Positions 1 through 5,304 of a stretch of DNA of 5,575 nucleotides are shown piece by piece (the stretch's first letter is position 1; each line of letters starts with the position of its first letter). Position numbers and translations under genes: made by a program. Below the pieces are notes generated by a model that worked only from the letters and a program-made list of their open reading frames with translations, had not been told where the DNA came from and did no database searches. The stretch is from Pseudomonadota bacterium (GTDB lineage: Bacteria > Pseudomonadota > Alphaproteobacteria > Rhizobiales > Hyphomicrobiaceae), in NCBI GenBank assembly GCA_023428365.1, contig JAEYYQ010000403.1, forward strand, positions 1 to 5,575, in the 5' to 3' direction.

Positions 1-179
1 TCTCCCGCTCGTCCGAACACCATCACGGACACTAGATCGCCGTCGGCGGATTGCAAAGGCGACACGGTAACTTCAACGTAAATGTGGTTTCCTTGTAGTG
101 TAGCCTTGACGTTCTCCCGCCCTGATCCGGAGCCCCACCGATGCTCGATCGAAACCTGCTCGTCCGTCCCATCGCGCAC
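1..179 (-). CDS. Possible minus-strand PAS-like protein fragment, running off the left edge
   Basis: Read on the minus strand, positions ~130 to 3 give an open frame containing VEVTVSPLQSADGDLVSVMV followed by FGRAG. This alternation of beta-strand residues around a polar ADGD turn resembles the last strands (PAC part) of PAS sensor domains. The + strand frames here look less protein-like. The frame continues past the window edge. Upstream, the only start codon before the in-frame stop at 186-188 is a GTG at 177-179, which lies inside the divergent phosphodiesterase gene and would give a 39-bp head-to-head overlap. No ATG exists nearer. It may therefore be a truncated gene remnant whose true 5' end has been lost, a gene with an unusual start, or a chance open frame. 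The PAS assignment is an impression from residue pattern, not a firm family call. Confidence 0.33.
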   Translation of the reverse strand, partial: MRDGTDEQVSIEHRWGSGSGRENVKATLQGNHIYVEVTVSPLQSADGDLVSVMVFGRAG

Positions 180-896
180 AGGGGCCTACATAGCGCCGCG
201 ACAGGACGTTTGGAGAACACGGCACCGGCCTTCGCCGCCGCGATCGAGGCCGGATACGGGGTCGAATGCGACCTCCGTCCAGCCCGCGACGGGACGCCGT
301 TTGTCTTCCACGATGCCGAACTGGATCGTCTGGTCGACGCAGCGGGGCCGGTTTCGGCGTGCAGCCCGGAGAGCCTCTCCCAGATGCGGTATCGCAATCA
401 GGGGGAACAGATCCTGGCCTACAGTGACCTGCTTGAAATGATCAATGGCAAGGTGCCGCTGCTGGTCGAGATCAAAAACGACTGGGACATCCCCGATCCG
501 CGCTTCCTCAAGGCGATCGCGGCACAATCTCTGGCTTATCGCGGTCCCCTGGCGCTGATGTCGTTCGATCCCGCCGTCATCATCGCGATGAAGTCGTTAG
601 CTCCCGCATTACCCCGTGGGATCATATCAGGCGTGTACGAGGGGCATCATTGGTGGCCTGAGCACATCGACAAGGAGCGCGCCTTCCGCCTCACCCATTG
701 CCTTGAAGCCGGCCCCGCCGATCCGAGCTTCATCGCCTACGATGTCAATGCTTTGCCGACACCTGTCACGCGGTTCGCGCGAGAGGTCATGCGGCTGCCG
801 CTGTTCTCCTGGACGGTGCGGACCCGCGAACAATTGCGGATCGCGGCCAAGTGGGCCGATGCGCCGATCTTCGAGGACTGCAAACCGGATATGTAG
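141..896 (+). CDS. Glycerophosphodiester phosphodiesterase family protein
   Basis: The product is a 251-residue protein of the GDPD family. Members hydrolyse glycerophosphodiesters to an alcohol plus sn-glycerol 3-phosphate in phospholipid turnover, using a metal ion on a TIM barrel. The catalytic signature is complete: IAHRG near the N-terminus (His13, Arg14), LENTAPAF (25-31), VECDLRPARDG with Glu42 and Asp44, FHD with His57, and LLVEIKND with Glu110 and Lys112. The C-terminal PLFSWTVRT segment is also typical of the last barrel strands. There is no signal peptide, so it is probably cytoplasmic, like UgpQ. The length fits single-domain bacterial members. The ATG at 141 is the only start that keeps the His13 motif, and GGAG at 129-132 sits 8 bases before it. 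The next gene begins 136 bases later behind its own promoter and riboswitch, so the two are probably separately controlled. The exact substrate is not evident. Confidence 0.93.
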   Translation: MLDRNLLVRPIAHRGLHSAATGRLENTAPAFAAAIEAGYGVECDLRPARDGTPFVFHDAELDRLVDAAGPVSACSPESLSQMRYRNQGEQILAYSDLLEMINGKVPLLVEIKNDWDIPDPRFLKAIAAQSLAYRGPLALMSFDPAVIIAMKSLAPALPRGIISGVYEGHHWWPEHIDKERAFRLTHCLEAGPADPSFIAYDVNALPTPVTRFAREVMRLPLFSWTVRTREQLRIAAKWADAPIFEDCKPDM

Positions 897-918
897 GGTG
901 AGCCAGCTTCGCCGCGCG

Positions 919-946
919 CTTGACCTTCGCGACGGCTGTCCTACAT
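919..946 (+). promoter_or_regulatory. Putative sigma-70-type promoter of the riboswitch-gdx transcript
   Basis: CTTGAC at 919-924 and CTACAT at 941-946 are separated by 16 bases. They match the alphaproteobacterial housekeeping pattern CTTGAC-N16/17-CTATAT in 11 of 12 positions. Transcription would start near 952-954, about a dozen bases before the first riboswitch hairpin. That is where an RNA leader promoter is expected. Confidence 0.55.
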
Positions 947-964
947 CATGGACGCATCATTCCC

Positions 965-1014
965 ATGGGGACGACCCCATCCATCACAGGGACCTCGGCA
1001 GGGACGACCCTGCC
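965..1014 (+). ncRNA. Guanidine-II riboswitch (mini-ykkC motif)
   Basis: Two hairpins sit in tandem. P1 is ATGGGG-ACGA-CCCCAT (965-980, a 6-bp stem with loop 971-974). P2 is GGCAGGG-ACGA-CCCTGCC (997-1014, a 7-bp stem with loop 1004-1007). Both stems are perfectly paired and both loops are ACGA, fitting the ACGR loop consensus that defines mini-ykkC. In this class each loop binds guanidinium and the two loops kiss, which switches on translation of the downstream gene. The linker (981-996) contains CCTC at 993-996, complementary to the GAGG of the Shine-Dalgarno at 1023-1026. The expected off state would therefore pair linker with ribosome binding site, and guanidine would free it. The riboswitch ends 18 bases before a Gdx-type SMR gene, the standard partner of this class. 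Class assignment is near certain from the paired ACGA hairpins plus this neighbour; the linker mechanism is inferred. Confidence 0.93.
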
Positions 1015-1032
1015 TTACAAAAGAGGCTCTAA

Positions 1033-1353
1033 ATGGCTTGGGTTTATCTTCTCGGTGCGGGGCTGCTCGAAATCGTGTGGGCCATCGGCCTGAAATATAC
1101 AGTCGGTTTCACACGCTTGTGGCCGTCCGTCATCACGATCTCCGCAATGATCGTCAGCATGTATCTGCTTGCGCTGGCCGCGGCGACGCTGCCGATCGGC
1201 ACCGCCTACACGGTCTGGGTCGGTATTGGCGCAGTCGGGGCCACCATTCTCGGCATCATCCTGTTCAATGAGCCCAGCAACGCGGCAAAGCTGGCATGTG
1301 TGGCCTTGATCGTTGCAGGCGTGGTCGGACTGAAACTGCTCGATCATGCATGA
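1033..1353 (+). CDS. gdx: Guanidinium exporter, small multidrug resistance family (Gdx/SugE type)
   Basis: This 106-residue inner-membrane protein has four hydrophobic segments at about 3-21, 30-52, 55-78 and 87-103, the usual size and layout of SMR transporters, which work as antiparallel dimers. It belongs to the guanidinium-exporting (Gdx, formerly SugE) branch rather than the EmrE/Qac drug-export branch. The proton- and substrate-binding Glu13 lies in [12 protein letters not shown] together with Trp16. Ser42, Tyr59 and Trp62, reported to line the guanidinium site in Gdx proteins, are all present. [17 protein letters not shown] (54-70) is the characteristic third helix. Gdx exchanges two protons for one guanidinium ion. 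AGAGG (1022-1026) sits six bases before the ATG. The upstream guanidine-II riboswitch independently supports the substrate, so expression should rise with intracellular guanidine. No second SMR partner is visible, consistent with a homodimer. Confidence 0.95.
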   Translation: MAWVYLLGAGLLEIVWAIGLKYTVGFTRLWPSVITISAMIVSMYLLALAAATLPIGTAYTVWVGIGAVGATILGIILFNEPSNAAKLACVALIVAGVVGLKLLDHA

Positions 1354-1413
1354 CGCAGTGATCCCGAGCGCCTGTCGCCTTATAGTCATTTGGCAGTCGG
1401 CTCGGGAATGACC

Positions 1414-2604
1414 ATGGATACCGGGGAGAGCGCTGTCGTCCGTGTCGCGGCGTCGATCGCTGAGATCGATGCCGCCCAATGGAACATGTGCGCCAACCCC
1501 GATCCCGCGACGTTCAACCCGTTCGTCAGCCACGCCTTCCTGAAGGCGCTGGAAGATGCCGGATGCGTCGGCCGGCGTACGGGGTGGGTGCCGCGTCACC
1601 TGGCGCTGGAAGGCCCGGACGGCACGGTGATCGCAACGATGCCCTGCTATCTGAAAAGCCACAGCCGGGGTGAGTATGTTTTCGACTATGGCTGGGCCGA
1701 GGCCTATGAGCGCGCCGGCGGCGACTACTACCCCAAGCTGCTCAGTGCCGTGCCCTTCACTCCGGTTCCCGGCCCTCGCCTTTTGGCCGGACCTGAACCG
1801 GGCCGCGAAGATCGCCAGCGGACACTGGCGAGTGCCAGCATCACGTTGGCCGAGAAGCTCGGCGTATCGTCCCTCCACGTGACGTTTCTGACCGAAGGCG
1901 AATGGCAGCAGCTCGCACCGTCCGGCTTCCTTCAGCGCACCGATCAACAGTTTCACTGGCACAATCCAGGCTACGTCTCGTTCGATGACTTCCTGGCCAC
2001 CTTCTCCTCCCGCAAACGCAAGATGGTCCGCAGGGAGCGCGCCGAGGCCCTGTCGGCCGGCCTGACCGTGGAAATCCTGACCGGCCGCGAGATCCGCGAG
2101 AAACATTGGGACGCGTTCTTCGCCTTCTATGTAGAGACCGGCTCCCGAAAGTGGGGCAGCCCATACCTTAACCGCCGGTTCTTCTCGCTGCTGGGCGCAA
2201 CGATGCCTGACCACTGCCTTCTCGTGCTGGCACGCGCGGGAACCCGCTACATCGCGGGCGCGCTGAATATGATCGGCGGCGATTGCCTGTACGGCCGCTA
2301 TTGGGGCGCCATCGAGCATCACCCCTGCCTGCATTTCGAGGTCTGCTACTATCAGGCGATCGAATACGCCATTACCCACGGCCTCTCGCGCGTTGAGGCT
2401 GGAGCCCAGGGCGAGCACAAACTGGCCCGAGGCTACGTCCCCACGACCACCTATTCATCACATTGGATCGCCAATCGCAGTTTCCGCAACGCTGTGGCGC
2501 GCTATCTTGAAGGCGAGCGCCAACAAGTTGCCGAGCACGCCGAACTTCTCGCTGCCTATGCGCCTTATCGGAAGTCGAATGCTCCGGTCGAGGATTCGTT
2601 TTAA
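1414..2604 (+). CDS. GNAT-fold acyltransferase, DUF482 / COG3146 (FemAB-like) family
   Basis: The product has about 396 residues and carries the conserved blocks of the COG3146/DUF482 family: NPFVSHAFL (35-43), WVPRHL, FDYGWAEAYE with a following YYPKLLSAVPFTPVPGPR block, the basic SSRKRKMVRRER (198-209), and the C-terminal ALNMIGG and FEVCYYQAIEYAI. The closing segment EAGAQGEHKLARGY is a strong family hallmark. These proteins are predicted to have two GNAT-like domains, related to FemAB peptidyltransferases. They are widespread in proteobacteria, but their acceptor is not established, so a peptidoglycan role is only annotation by similarity. No signal peptide or membrane segment is seen. 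The open frame reaches back to a TTG at 1390 and an ATG at 1408. The ATG at 1414 is preferred because GGGA at 1404-1407 lies six bases before it. It follows gdx by about 60 bases without an obvious terminator, so some transcripts may read through. Confidence 0.88.
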   Translation: MDTGESAVVRVAASIAEIDAAQWNMCANPDPATFNPFVSHAFLKALEDAGCVGRRTGWVPRHLALEGPDGTVIATMPCYLKSHSRGEYVFDYGWAEAYERAGGDYYPKLLSAVPFTPVPGPRLLAGPEPGREDRQRTLASASITLAEKLGVSSLHVTFLTEGEWQQLAPSGFLQRTDQQFHWHNPGYVSFDDFLATFSSRKRKMVRRERAEALSAGLTVEILTGREIREKHWDAFFAFYVETGSRKWGSPYLNRRFFSLLGATMPDHCLLVLARAGTRYIAGALNMIGGDCLYGRYWGAIEHHPCLHFEVCYYQAIEYAITHGLSRVEAGAQGEHKLARGYVPTTTYSSHWIANRSFRNAVARYLEGERQQVAEHAELLAAYAPYRKSNAPVEDSF

Positions 2605-2608
2605 CATC

Positions 2609-2622
2609 CCCTTGCCTAAGGG
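2609..2622 (+). other. Small hairpin between the acyltransferase and HIT genes
   Basis: CCCTT-GCCT-AAGGG forms a 5-bp stem starting four bases after the acyltransferase stop codon. It is not followed by a T-tract, so it is not a convincing terminator. It may only stabilise the mRNA end or be chance. Confidence 0.25.
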
Positions 2623-2646
2623 CGGCCCGTCTCAGAGGATCTTTGC

Positions 2647-3069
2647 ATGACTTACGACGACAGCAACGTATTCGCGAAAATCCTACGCGGGGAGTTGCCT
2701 GCCCATAAGGTCTATGAAGACGCCAACACCCTCGCCTTCATGGACATCATGCCCCGCGCCGACGGCCACACACTCGTCATCCCGAAGACACCGGCGCGCA
2801 ACGTACTCGATGCCACCCCGGAGCAACTGGCCGCATGCATGGCCACGGCCCAGACGATCGCCCGCGCGTTGATCCCAGCCTTCAATGCCGACGGCATTAC
2901 GATCCAGCAGTTCAGTGAACCGGCCGGCGGTCAGGTCGTGTTTCATCTTCATGTCCACGTCATCCCGCGATGGGACGGTGTGAAACTTGGACCTCATACC
3001 GGTGCGATGGAAAAGCCGGACGTTCTCGCAGCCAACGCCGAGAAGATCCGAAAGGCCCTGGCTGCTTGA
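2647..3069 (+). CDS. HIT family protein (HINT-like nucleotide hydrolase)
   Basis: This is a 140-residue single-domain protein of the histidine triad superfamily. The N-terminal FAKILRGELPAHKVYED and the AFMDIMPRADGHTLVIPK block (30-47) are typical of the HINT branch. The catalytic triad reads FHLHVHVIPRW, with His100, His102 and His104; His102 is the expected nucleophile. An upstream conserved His41 is also present. HINT enzymes hydrolyse purine nucleoside phosphoramidates and aminoacyl- or acyl-adenylates through a nucleotidyl-histidine intermediate; the natural substrate here is unknown. The protein should be cytoplasmic. The start is well supported by AGAGGA at 2634-2639, seven bases before the ATG. 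It lies 42 bases after the acyltransferase stop and is probably cotranscribed with it. Its stop codon overlaps the putative -35 element of the next gene. Confidence 0.94.
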   Translation: MTYDDSNVFAKILRGELPAHKVYEDANTLAFMDIMPRADGHTLVIPKTPARNVLDATPEQLAACMATAQTIARALIPAFNADGITIQQFSEPAGGQVVFHLHVHVIPRWDGVKLGPHTGAMEKPDVLAANAEKIRKALAA

Positions 3070-3092
3070 AATAGACGTCCAGCGACCGATAT
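3065..3092 (+). promoter_or_regulatory. Putative promoter of the NAD(P)-binding gene (copy A of a shared module)
   Basis: CTTGAA (3065-3070) and CGATAT (3087-3092) are 16 bases apart, each one mismatch from CTTGAC and CTATAT. CTTGAA is also reminiscent of heat-shock sigma-32 -35 elements. The -10 region lies in the 10-bp palindrome CCGATATCGG (3086-3095). The same boxes at identical spacing precede the LLM gene, which strengthens the case that this is functional. Confidence 0.45.
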
Positions 3093-3104
3093 CGGATGTG
3101 AAGT

Positions 3105-3120
3105 CTCGCAGATTGGCGAG
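3105..3120 (+). promoter_or_regulatory. Inverted repeat overlapping the ribosome binding site of the SDR gene
   Basis: CTCGC (3105-3109) and GCGAG (3116-3120) are perfect complements separated by six bases. The right arm supplies most of the GCGAGG Shine-Dalgarno (3116-3121) before the ATG at 3127. It could be an RNA hairpin that masks the site, or a protein-binding operator matching the inverted repeat seen before the LLM gene. Confidence 0.3.
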
Positions 3121-3126
3121 GTTGCC

Positions 3127-3777
3127 ATGGCACACATTCTGATTGTTGGAGCAAGTCGCGGCATCGGTCTGGAGACGGTGAAGTCAGCGCTCGCGGCCGG
3201 GCATCAGGTGCGCGCGCTGGCCAGGTCCGCGGCGACCATTCCTGTTTCCGATTCGCGTCTCGAGAAAGTATCGGCCGACGCCAAGGATAAGATGGCATTG
3301 TTGGACGCACTGGCAGGCGTCGATGCGGTCATCATGACATTGGGCGTGACGCCGGGGATCGAGCCCGTGCTGTCCGGCACTCGGTTATTCTCGACCGCAA
3401 CCCGGGCTCTGATCGATGCCATGACGAAAGCGGGCGTCGGCAGGCTCGTGGTGGTCACCGGCATCGGCGCGGGTGACAGCCGGGGGCATGGCGGCGCCTT
3501 CTACGACTGGTTCATGTTTCCGCTCGCGCTCAAGCGCATCTACGACGACAAGGACGTCCAGGAGCAGATGGTCAAGGCCAGCGGGCTAGATTGGACGATT
3601 GTCCGGCCTGGCTTGCTCACCGACGAACCGAGAACAGGCCGCTACCGCGCTCTGACCGACCCAGCGCAATGGCGTGCCGATCGGATCAGCCGCGCGGATG
3701 TCGCGGACTTCCTGGTCGAGGAGGTGATCGTTGGGACCTATCGGGGGCAGACCCCTGTCGTGGTCTCGCAGCGATGA
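3127..3777 (+). CDS. NAD(P)-binding oxidoreductase, atypical SDR (NAD(P)H-binding/NmrA-like fold)
   Basis: This 216-residue protein is a single Rossmann domain. The nucleotide-binding loop is IVGASRGIG (6-14). The second strand ends in VRALARS, and Arg33 there suggests a preference for NADPH. VDAVIMTLG (65-73) and RLVVVTGIGAGDS (106-118) are the fourth and fifth strands of this fold. WTIVRPG (156-162) is the signature of the extended/atypical SDR group containing biliverdin reductase B-like and NAD(P)H-binding PF13460 proteins. The classical YxxxK active site is not evident, although Tyr139 and Lys142 lie three apart near the expected helix. The substrate is not predictable. GCGAGG five bases before the ATG supports the start. 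The gene begins 57 bases after the HIT gene and seems to have its own promoter, which closely resembles that of the LLM oxidoreductase that follows. Confidence 0.87.
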   Translation: MAHILIVGASRGIGLETVKSALAAGHQVRALARSAATIPVSDSRLEKVSADAKDKMALLDALAGVDAVIMTLGVTPGIEPVLSGTRLFSTATRALIDAMTKAGVGRLVVVTGIGAGDSRGHGGAFYDWFMFPLALKRIYDDKDVQEQMVKASGLDWTIVRPGLLTDEPRTGRYRALTDPAQWRADRISRADVADFLVEEVIVGTYRGQTPVVVSQR

Positions 3778-3779
3778 CA

Positions 3780-3797
3780 CGGACCTCTATCGGTCCG
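3780..3797 (+). terminator. Hairpin just after the SDR gene, weak terminator candidate
   Basis: CGGACC (3780-3785) and GGTCCG (3792-3797) form a perfect 6-bp stem with a 6-base loop, two bases after the stop codon. There is no following T-run, so intrinsic termination would be weak. A second 6-bp stem, CTCCGC/GCGGAG (3816-3834), follows. Confidence 0.3.
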
Positions 3798-3855
3798 CTG
3801 GCTCACGCAATGAATCTCCGCCGCCGAAGCGGAGGAGGTATGCAAGCGCCGCCTG

Positions 3856-3883
3856 CTTGAAACTCCCCTCTGACAAACGATAT
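3856..3883 (+). promoter_or_regulatory. Putative promoter of the LLM oxidoreductase gene (copy B of the shared module)
   Basis: CTTGAA (3856-3861) and CGATAT (3878-3883) stand 16 bases apart, the same boxes and spacing as before the SDR gene. CGATATCG (3878-3885) is a perfect palindrome. The predicted start near 3890 leaves a leader of about 75 bases that begins with the hairpin at 3891-3914. Confidence 0.45.
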
Positions 3884-3890
3884 CGGGGGT

Positions 3891-3914
3891 GTCTTTTCGC
3901 ATGTGCGAAGAGAC
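3891..3914 (+). promoter_or_regulatory. Inverted repeat/hairpin at the predicted LLM transcript start
   Basis: GTCTTTTCGC and GCGAAGAGAC pair over 10 bp with one G-T wobble around the loop ATGT. The core TTCGCA-TG-TGCGAA (3896-3909) is a perfect inverted repeat at DNA level. Its position immediately downstream of the putative -10 element fits either a repressor operator or a 5' mRNA-stabilising hairpin. Confidence 0.42.
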
Positions 3915-3950
3915 GTTGATGGCACGCATAGCCGCTTGGACCGGCTCGCG

Positions 3951-3956
3951 AAGGAG
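3951..3956 (+). promoter_or_regulatory. Ribosome binding site deciding the LLM start
   Basis: AAGGAG lies nine bases before the ATG at 3966. It favours this start over the in-frame ATG at 3903, which sits in the inverted repeat and has no such site. The 21 extra residues from 3903 do not resemble an LLM N-terminus, whereas MKKIGFLSFG does. Confidence 0.8.
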
Positions 3957-3965
3957 ACTTGGCAC

Positions 3966-4985
3966 ATGAAGAAGATTGGCTTCCTGTCGTTCGGGCATTG
4001 GACCCCGTCTCCTCAGTCGCAGACGCGCTCGGCGTCGGACGTTCTGTTGCAATCCATCGATCTCGCTGTGGCGGCCGAGGAACTGGGCGCTGACGGCGCC
4101 TATTTCCGCGTTCACCACTTCGCCCGGCAGCTCTCCTCGCCGTTTCCGCTGCTGGCAGCAGTGGGCGCACGAACCAAGAAGATCGAGATTGGAACCGGCG
4201 TCATCGACATGCGGTATGAGAACCCTTGCTACATGATCGAAGATGCGAGTTCTGCCGATCTGATATCCGGCGGACGGCTGCAACTCGGCATCAGCCGTGG
4301 CTCACCCGAGCAGGTGATCGATGGCTGGCGCTACTTCGGCTATCAGCCCGCCGAAGGCGAAACCGATCAGGATATGGCGCGCAATAACACCAACATCTTC
4401 CTGCAGCTGCTGGAAGGTGAAGGTTTTGCCGAACCCAATCCGCAACCGATGTTCCCCAACCCGCCGGGTCTCCTGCGATTGGAGCCACTTTCTGAAGGTC
4501 TTCGGGATCGGATCTGGTGGGGCGCGGCCTCGGATGCCACTGCGGAGTGGGCGGCGAAAATCGGCATGAACCTACAAAGCTCGACCTTGAAACGGGACGA
4601 GACGGGCGAGCCGTTCCACGTCCAGCAAGCCAAGCAGATCCGCAAGTTCCGCACCGCCTGGAAAGAGGCTGGTCACACGCGCGAGCCGCGCGTTTCGGTC
4701 AGCCGGTCGATCTTTGCGCTCATGAACGACACGGACCGGATGTACTTCGGTTCCAGCCGGCCGGATCAGGATTCGGTTGGCGAGATCGACAACATGCGTG
4801 CTGTGTTCGGGCGCAGCTATGCCGCCGAGCCGGAGAAGTTGATCGAGGAGCTGCGCCAGGACGAGGCCATTGCCGAAGCCGACACGCTCTTGCTGACGGT
4901 GCCGAATCAACTGGGCGTGGCCTACAACGCTCACGTCATTGAATCGATCCTGAAGCACATCGCGCCGGCACTCGGCTGGCGGTAG
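3966..4985 (+). CDS. LLM class (luciferase-like) flavin-dependent oxidoreductase
   Basis: This 339-residue protein belongs to the bacterial luciferase-like monooxygenase superfamily, TIM-barrel enzymes that use reduced FMN or F420. The first strand is KKIGFLSFGHW. AVAAEELGADGAYFRVHHF (34-52) matches the strand and helix leading to the luciferase catalytic histidine, here His50/His51. TKKIEIGTGVIDMRYENP (70-87) and ADLISGGRLQLGISRGSPEQ are the conserved phosphate- and flavin-binding barrel blocks. WWGAASDATAEWAAKIGMNL is the usual late-barrel strand with its helix. Family members often have Glu before HHF; here it is Val49. The substrate is unknown, and flavin use rather than F420 is inferred from the luciferase-like pattern. 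The enzyme is probably cytoplasmic and would need a separate reductase to supply reduced flavin; the neighbouring NAD(P)-binding protein could be related functionally but shows no flavin-reductase motif. It has its own promoter, apparently coregulated with that neighbour. Confidence 0.92.
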   Translation: MKKIGFLSFGHWTPSPQSQTRSASDVLLQSIDLAVAAEELGADGAYFRVHHFARQLSSPFPLLAAVGARTKKIEIGTGVIDMRYENPCYMIEDASSADLISGGRLQLGISRGSPEQVIDGWRYFGYQPAEGETDQDMARNNTNIFLQLLEGEGFAEPNPQPMFPNPPGLLRLEPLSEGLRDRIWWGAASDATAEWAAKIGMNLQSSTLKRDETGEPFHVQQAKQIRKFRTAWKEAGHTREPRVSVSRSIFALMNDTDRMYFGSSRPDQDSVGEIDNMRAVFGRSYAAEPEKLIEELRQDEAIAEADTLLLTVPNQLGVAYNAHVIESILKHIAPALGWR

Positions 4986-5020
4986 AGGGGCTGGGAGGAT
5001 AGGGCATGGCGCTCATCCTC

Positions 5021-5109
5021 CCGTCATTCCCGCGAAGGCGGGAATCCAGAATCCCAGGCCAATCAAATCCAGAATCCTGACTGGATTCCCGCCTTCGCGG
5101 GAATGACGG
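5021..5109. repeat. Perfect 29-bp inverted repeat pair (REP/dRS3-like palindromic element)
   Basis: The left arm (5021-5049) and the right arm (5081-5109) are exact reverse complements over 29 bases, separated by 31 bases. Each arm is itself a hairpin: TTCCCGC-GAAG-GCGGGAA in the left arm, flanked by CCGTCA and TCCAG. The core matches ATTCCC-N8-GGGAAT, the form of the Neisseria dRS3 repeat, and similar repeats are dispersed in many proteobacteria. The spacer repeats part of the arm: AATCCAGAATCC occurs at 5043-5054 and again at 5066-5077. Placed 35 bases after the LLM stop codon, it may also act as an mRNA-end structure. Confidence 0.88.
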
Positions 5110-5131
5110 TCTGTCTACGACAGGGATTGCG

Positions 5132-5275
5132 TTGGGGAAGATCGCGGTATCCGTAACGGTTGAACTGGACGGCGATCTGCTGCTCGCGACATCCGCCACG
5201 ATGAGCGACAAAGCATCCTGCATGGTCACCAATTCTTTGCGGCGTGGCGTCCCCGTAGAAATCCGACCGGTCTAA
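5132..5275 (+). CDS. Short coding-like stretch between the two palindromes, possible gene remnant
   Basis: From about 5123 to the TAA at 5273-5275 the + strand reads KIAVSVTVELDGDLLLATSA and, after 12 more residues, ends SLRRGVPVEIRPV. Its composition is protein-like and its third positions are mostly G or C. No good start exists: the frame runs back into the right arm of the first palindrome (LDSRLRGNDG, the usual read-through of this repeat). The only upstream candidate start in unique sequence is TTG at 5132, with AGGG six bases before it, giving 47 residues. It could be the C-terminal remnant of a gene truncated by the repeat, a small protein, or chance. No family is recognised. Confidence 0.22.
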   Translation: MGKIAVSVTVELDGDLLLATSATMSDKASCMVTNSLRRGVPVEIRPV

Positions 5276-5304
5276 CAAGACGACCACATCGGGTTGATCA
5301 AATA

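Noticed and set aside
105..110. CTTGAC before the phosphodiesterase gene as a -35 box
   Set aside because: The matching -10 position falls on the ribosome binding site (CCGGAG, 127-132), leaving no room for a transcript leader.
1015..2418. 467-residue minus-strand open frame opposite gdx and the DUF482 gene
   Set aside because: It is the antisense of two well-supported genes, also crosses the riboswitch boundary, and has the Arg/His/Asp/Gln-rich composition of an antisense reading. No family motifs are seen.
3862..3897. Terminator-like ACTCCCC...GGGGTGT followed by CTTTT
   Set aside because: The loop is about 17 bases, the stem has a mismatch, and the region coincides with the better-supported LLM promoter and operator.
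3903..3965. Upstream ATG start for the LLM gene
   Set aside because: It lies in the hairpin loop, lacks a ribosome binding site, and adds 21 residues unlike the family N-terminus; ATG 3966 has AAGGAG upstream.
4936..5232. 98-residue minus-strand frame overlapping the end of the LLM gene
   Set aside because: It crosses both arms of the first palindrome (RRRESS and LDSRLRGNDG readings) and overlaps LLM coding sequence in antisense.
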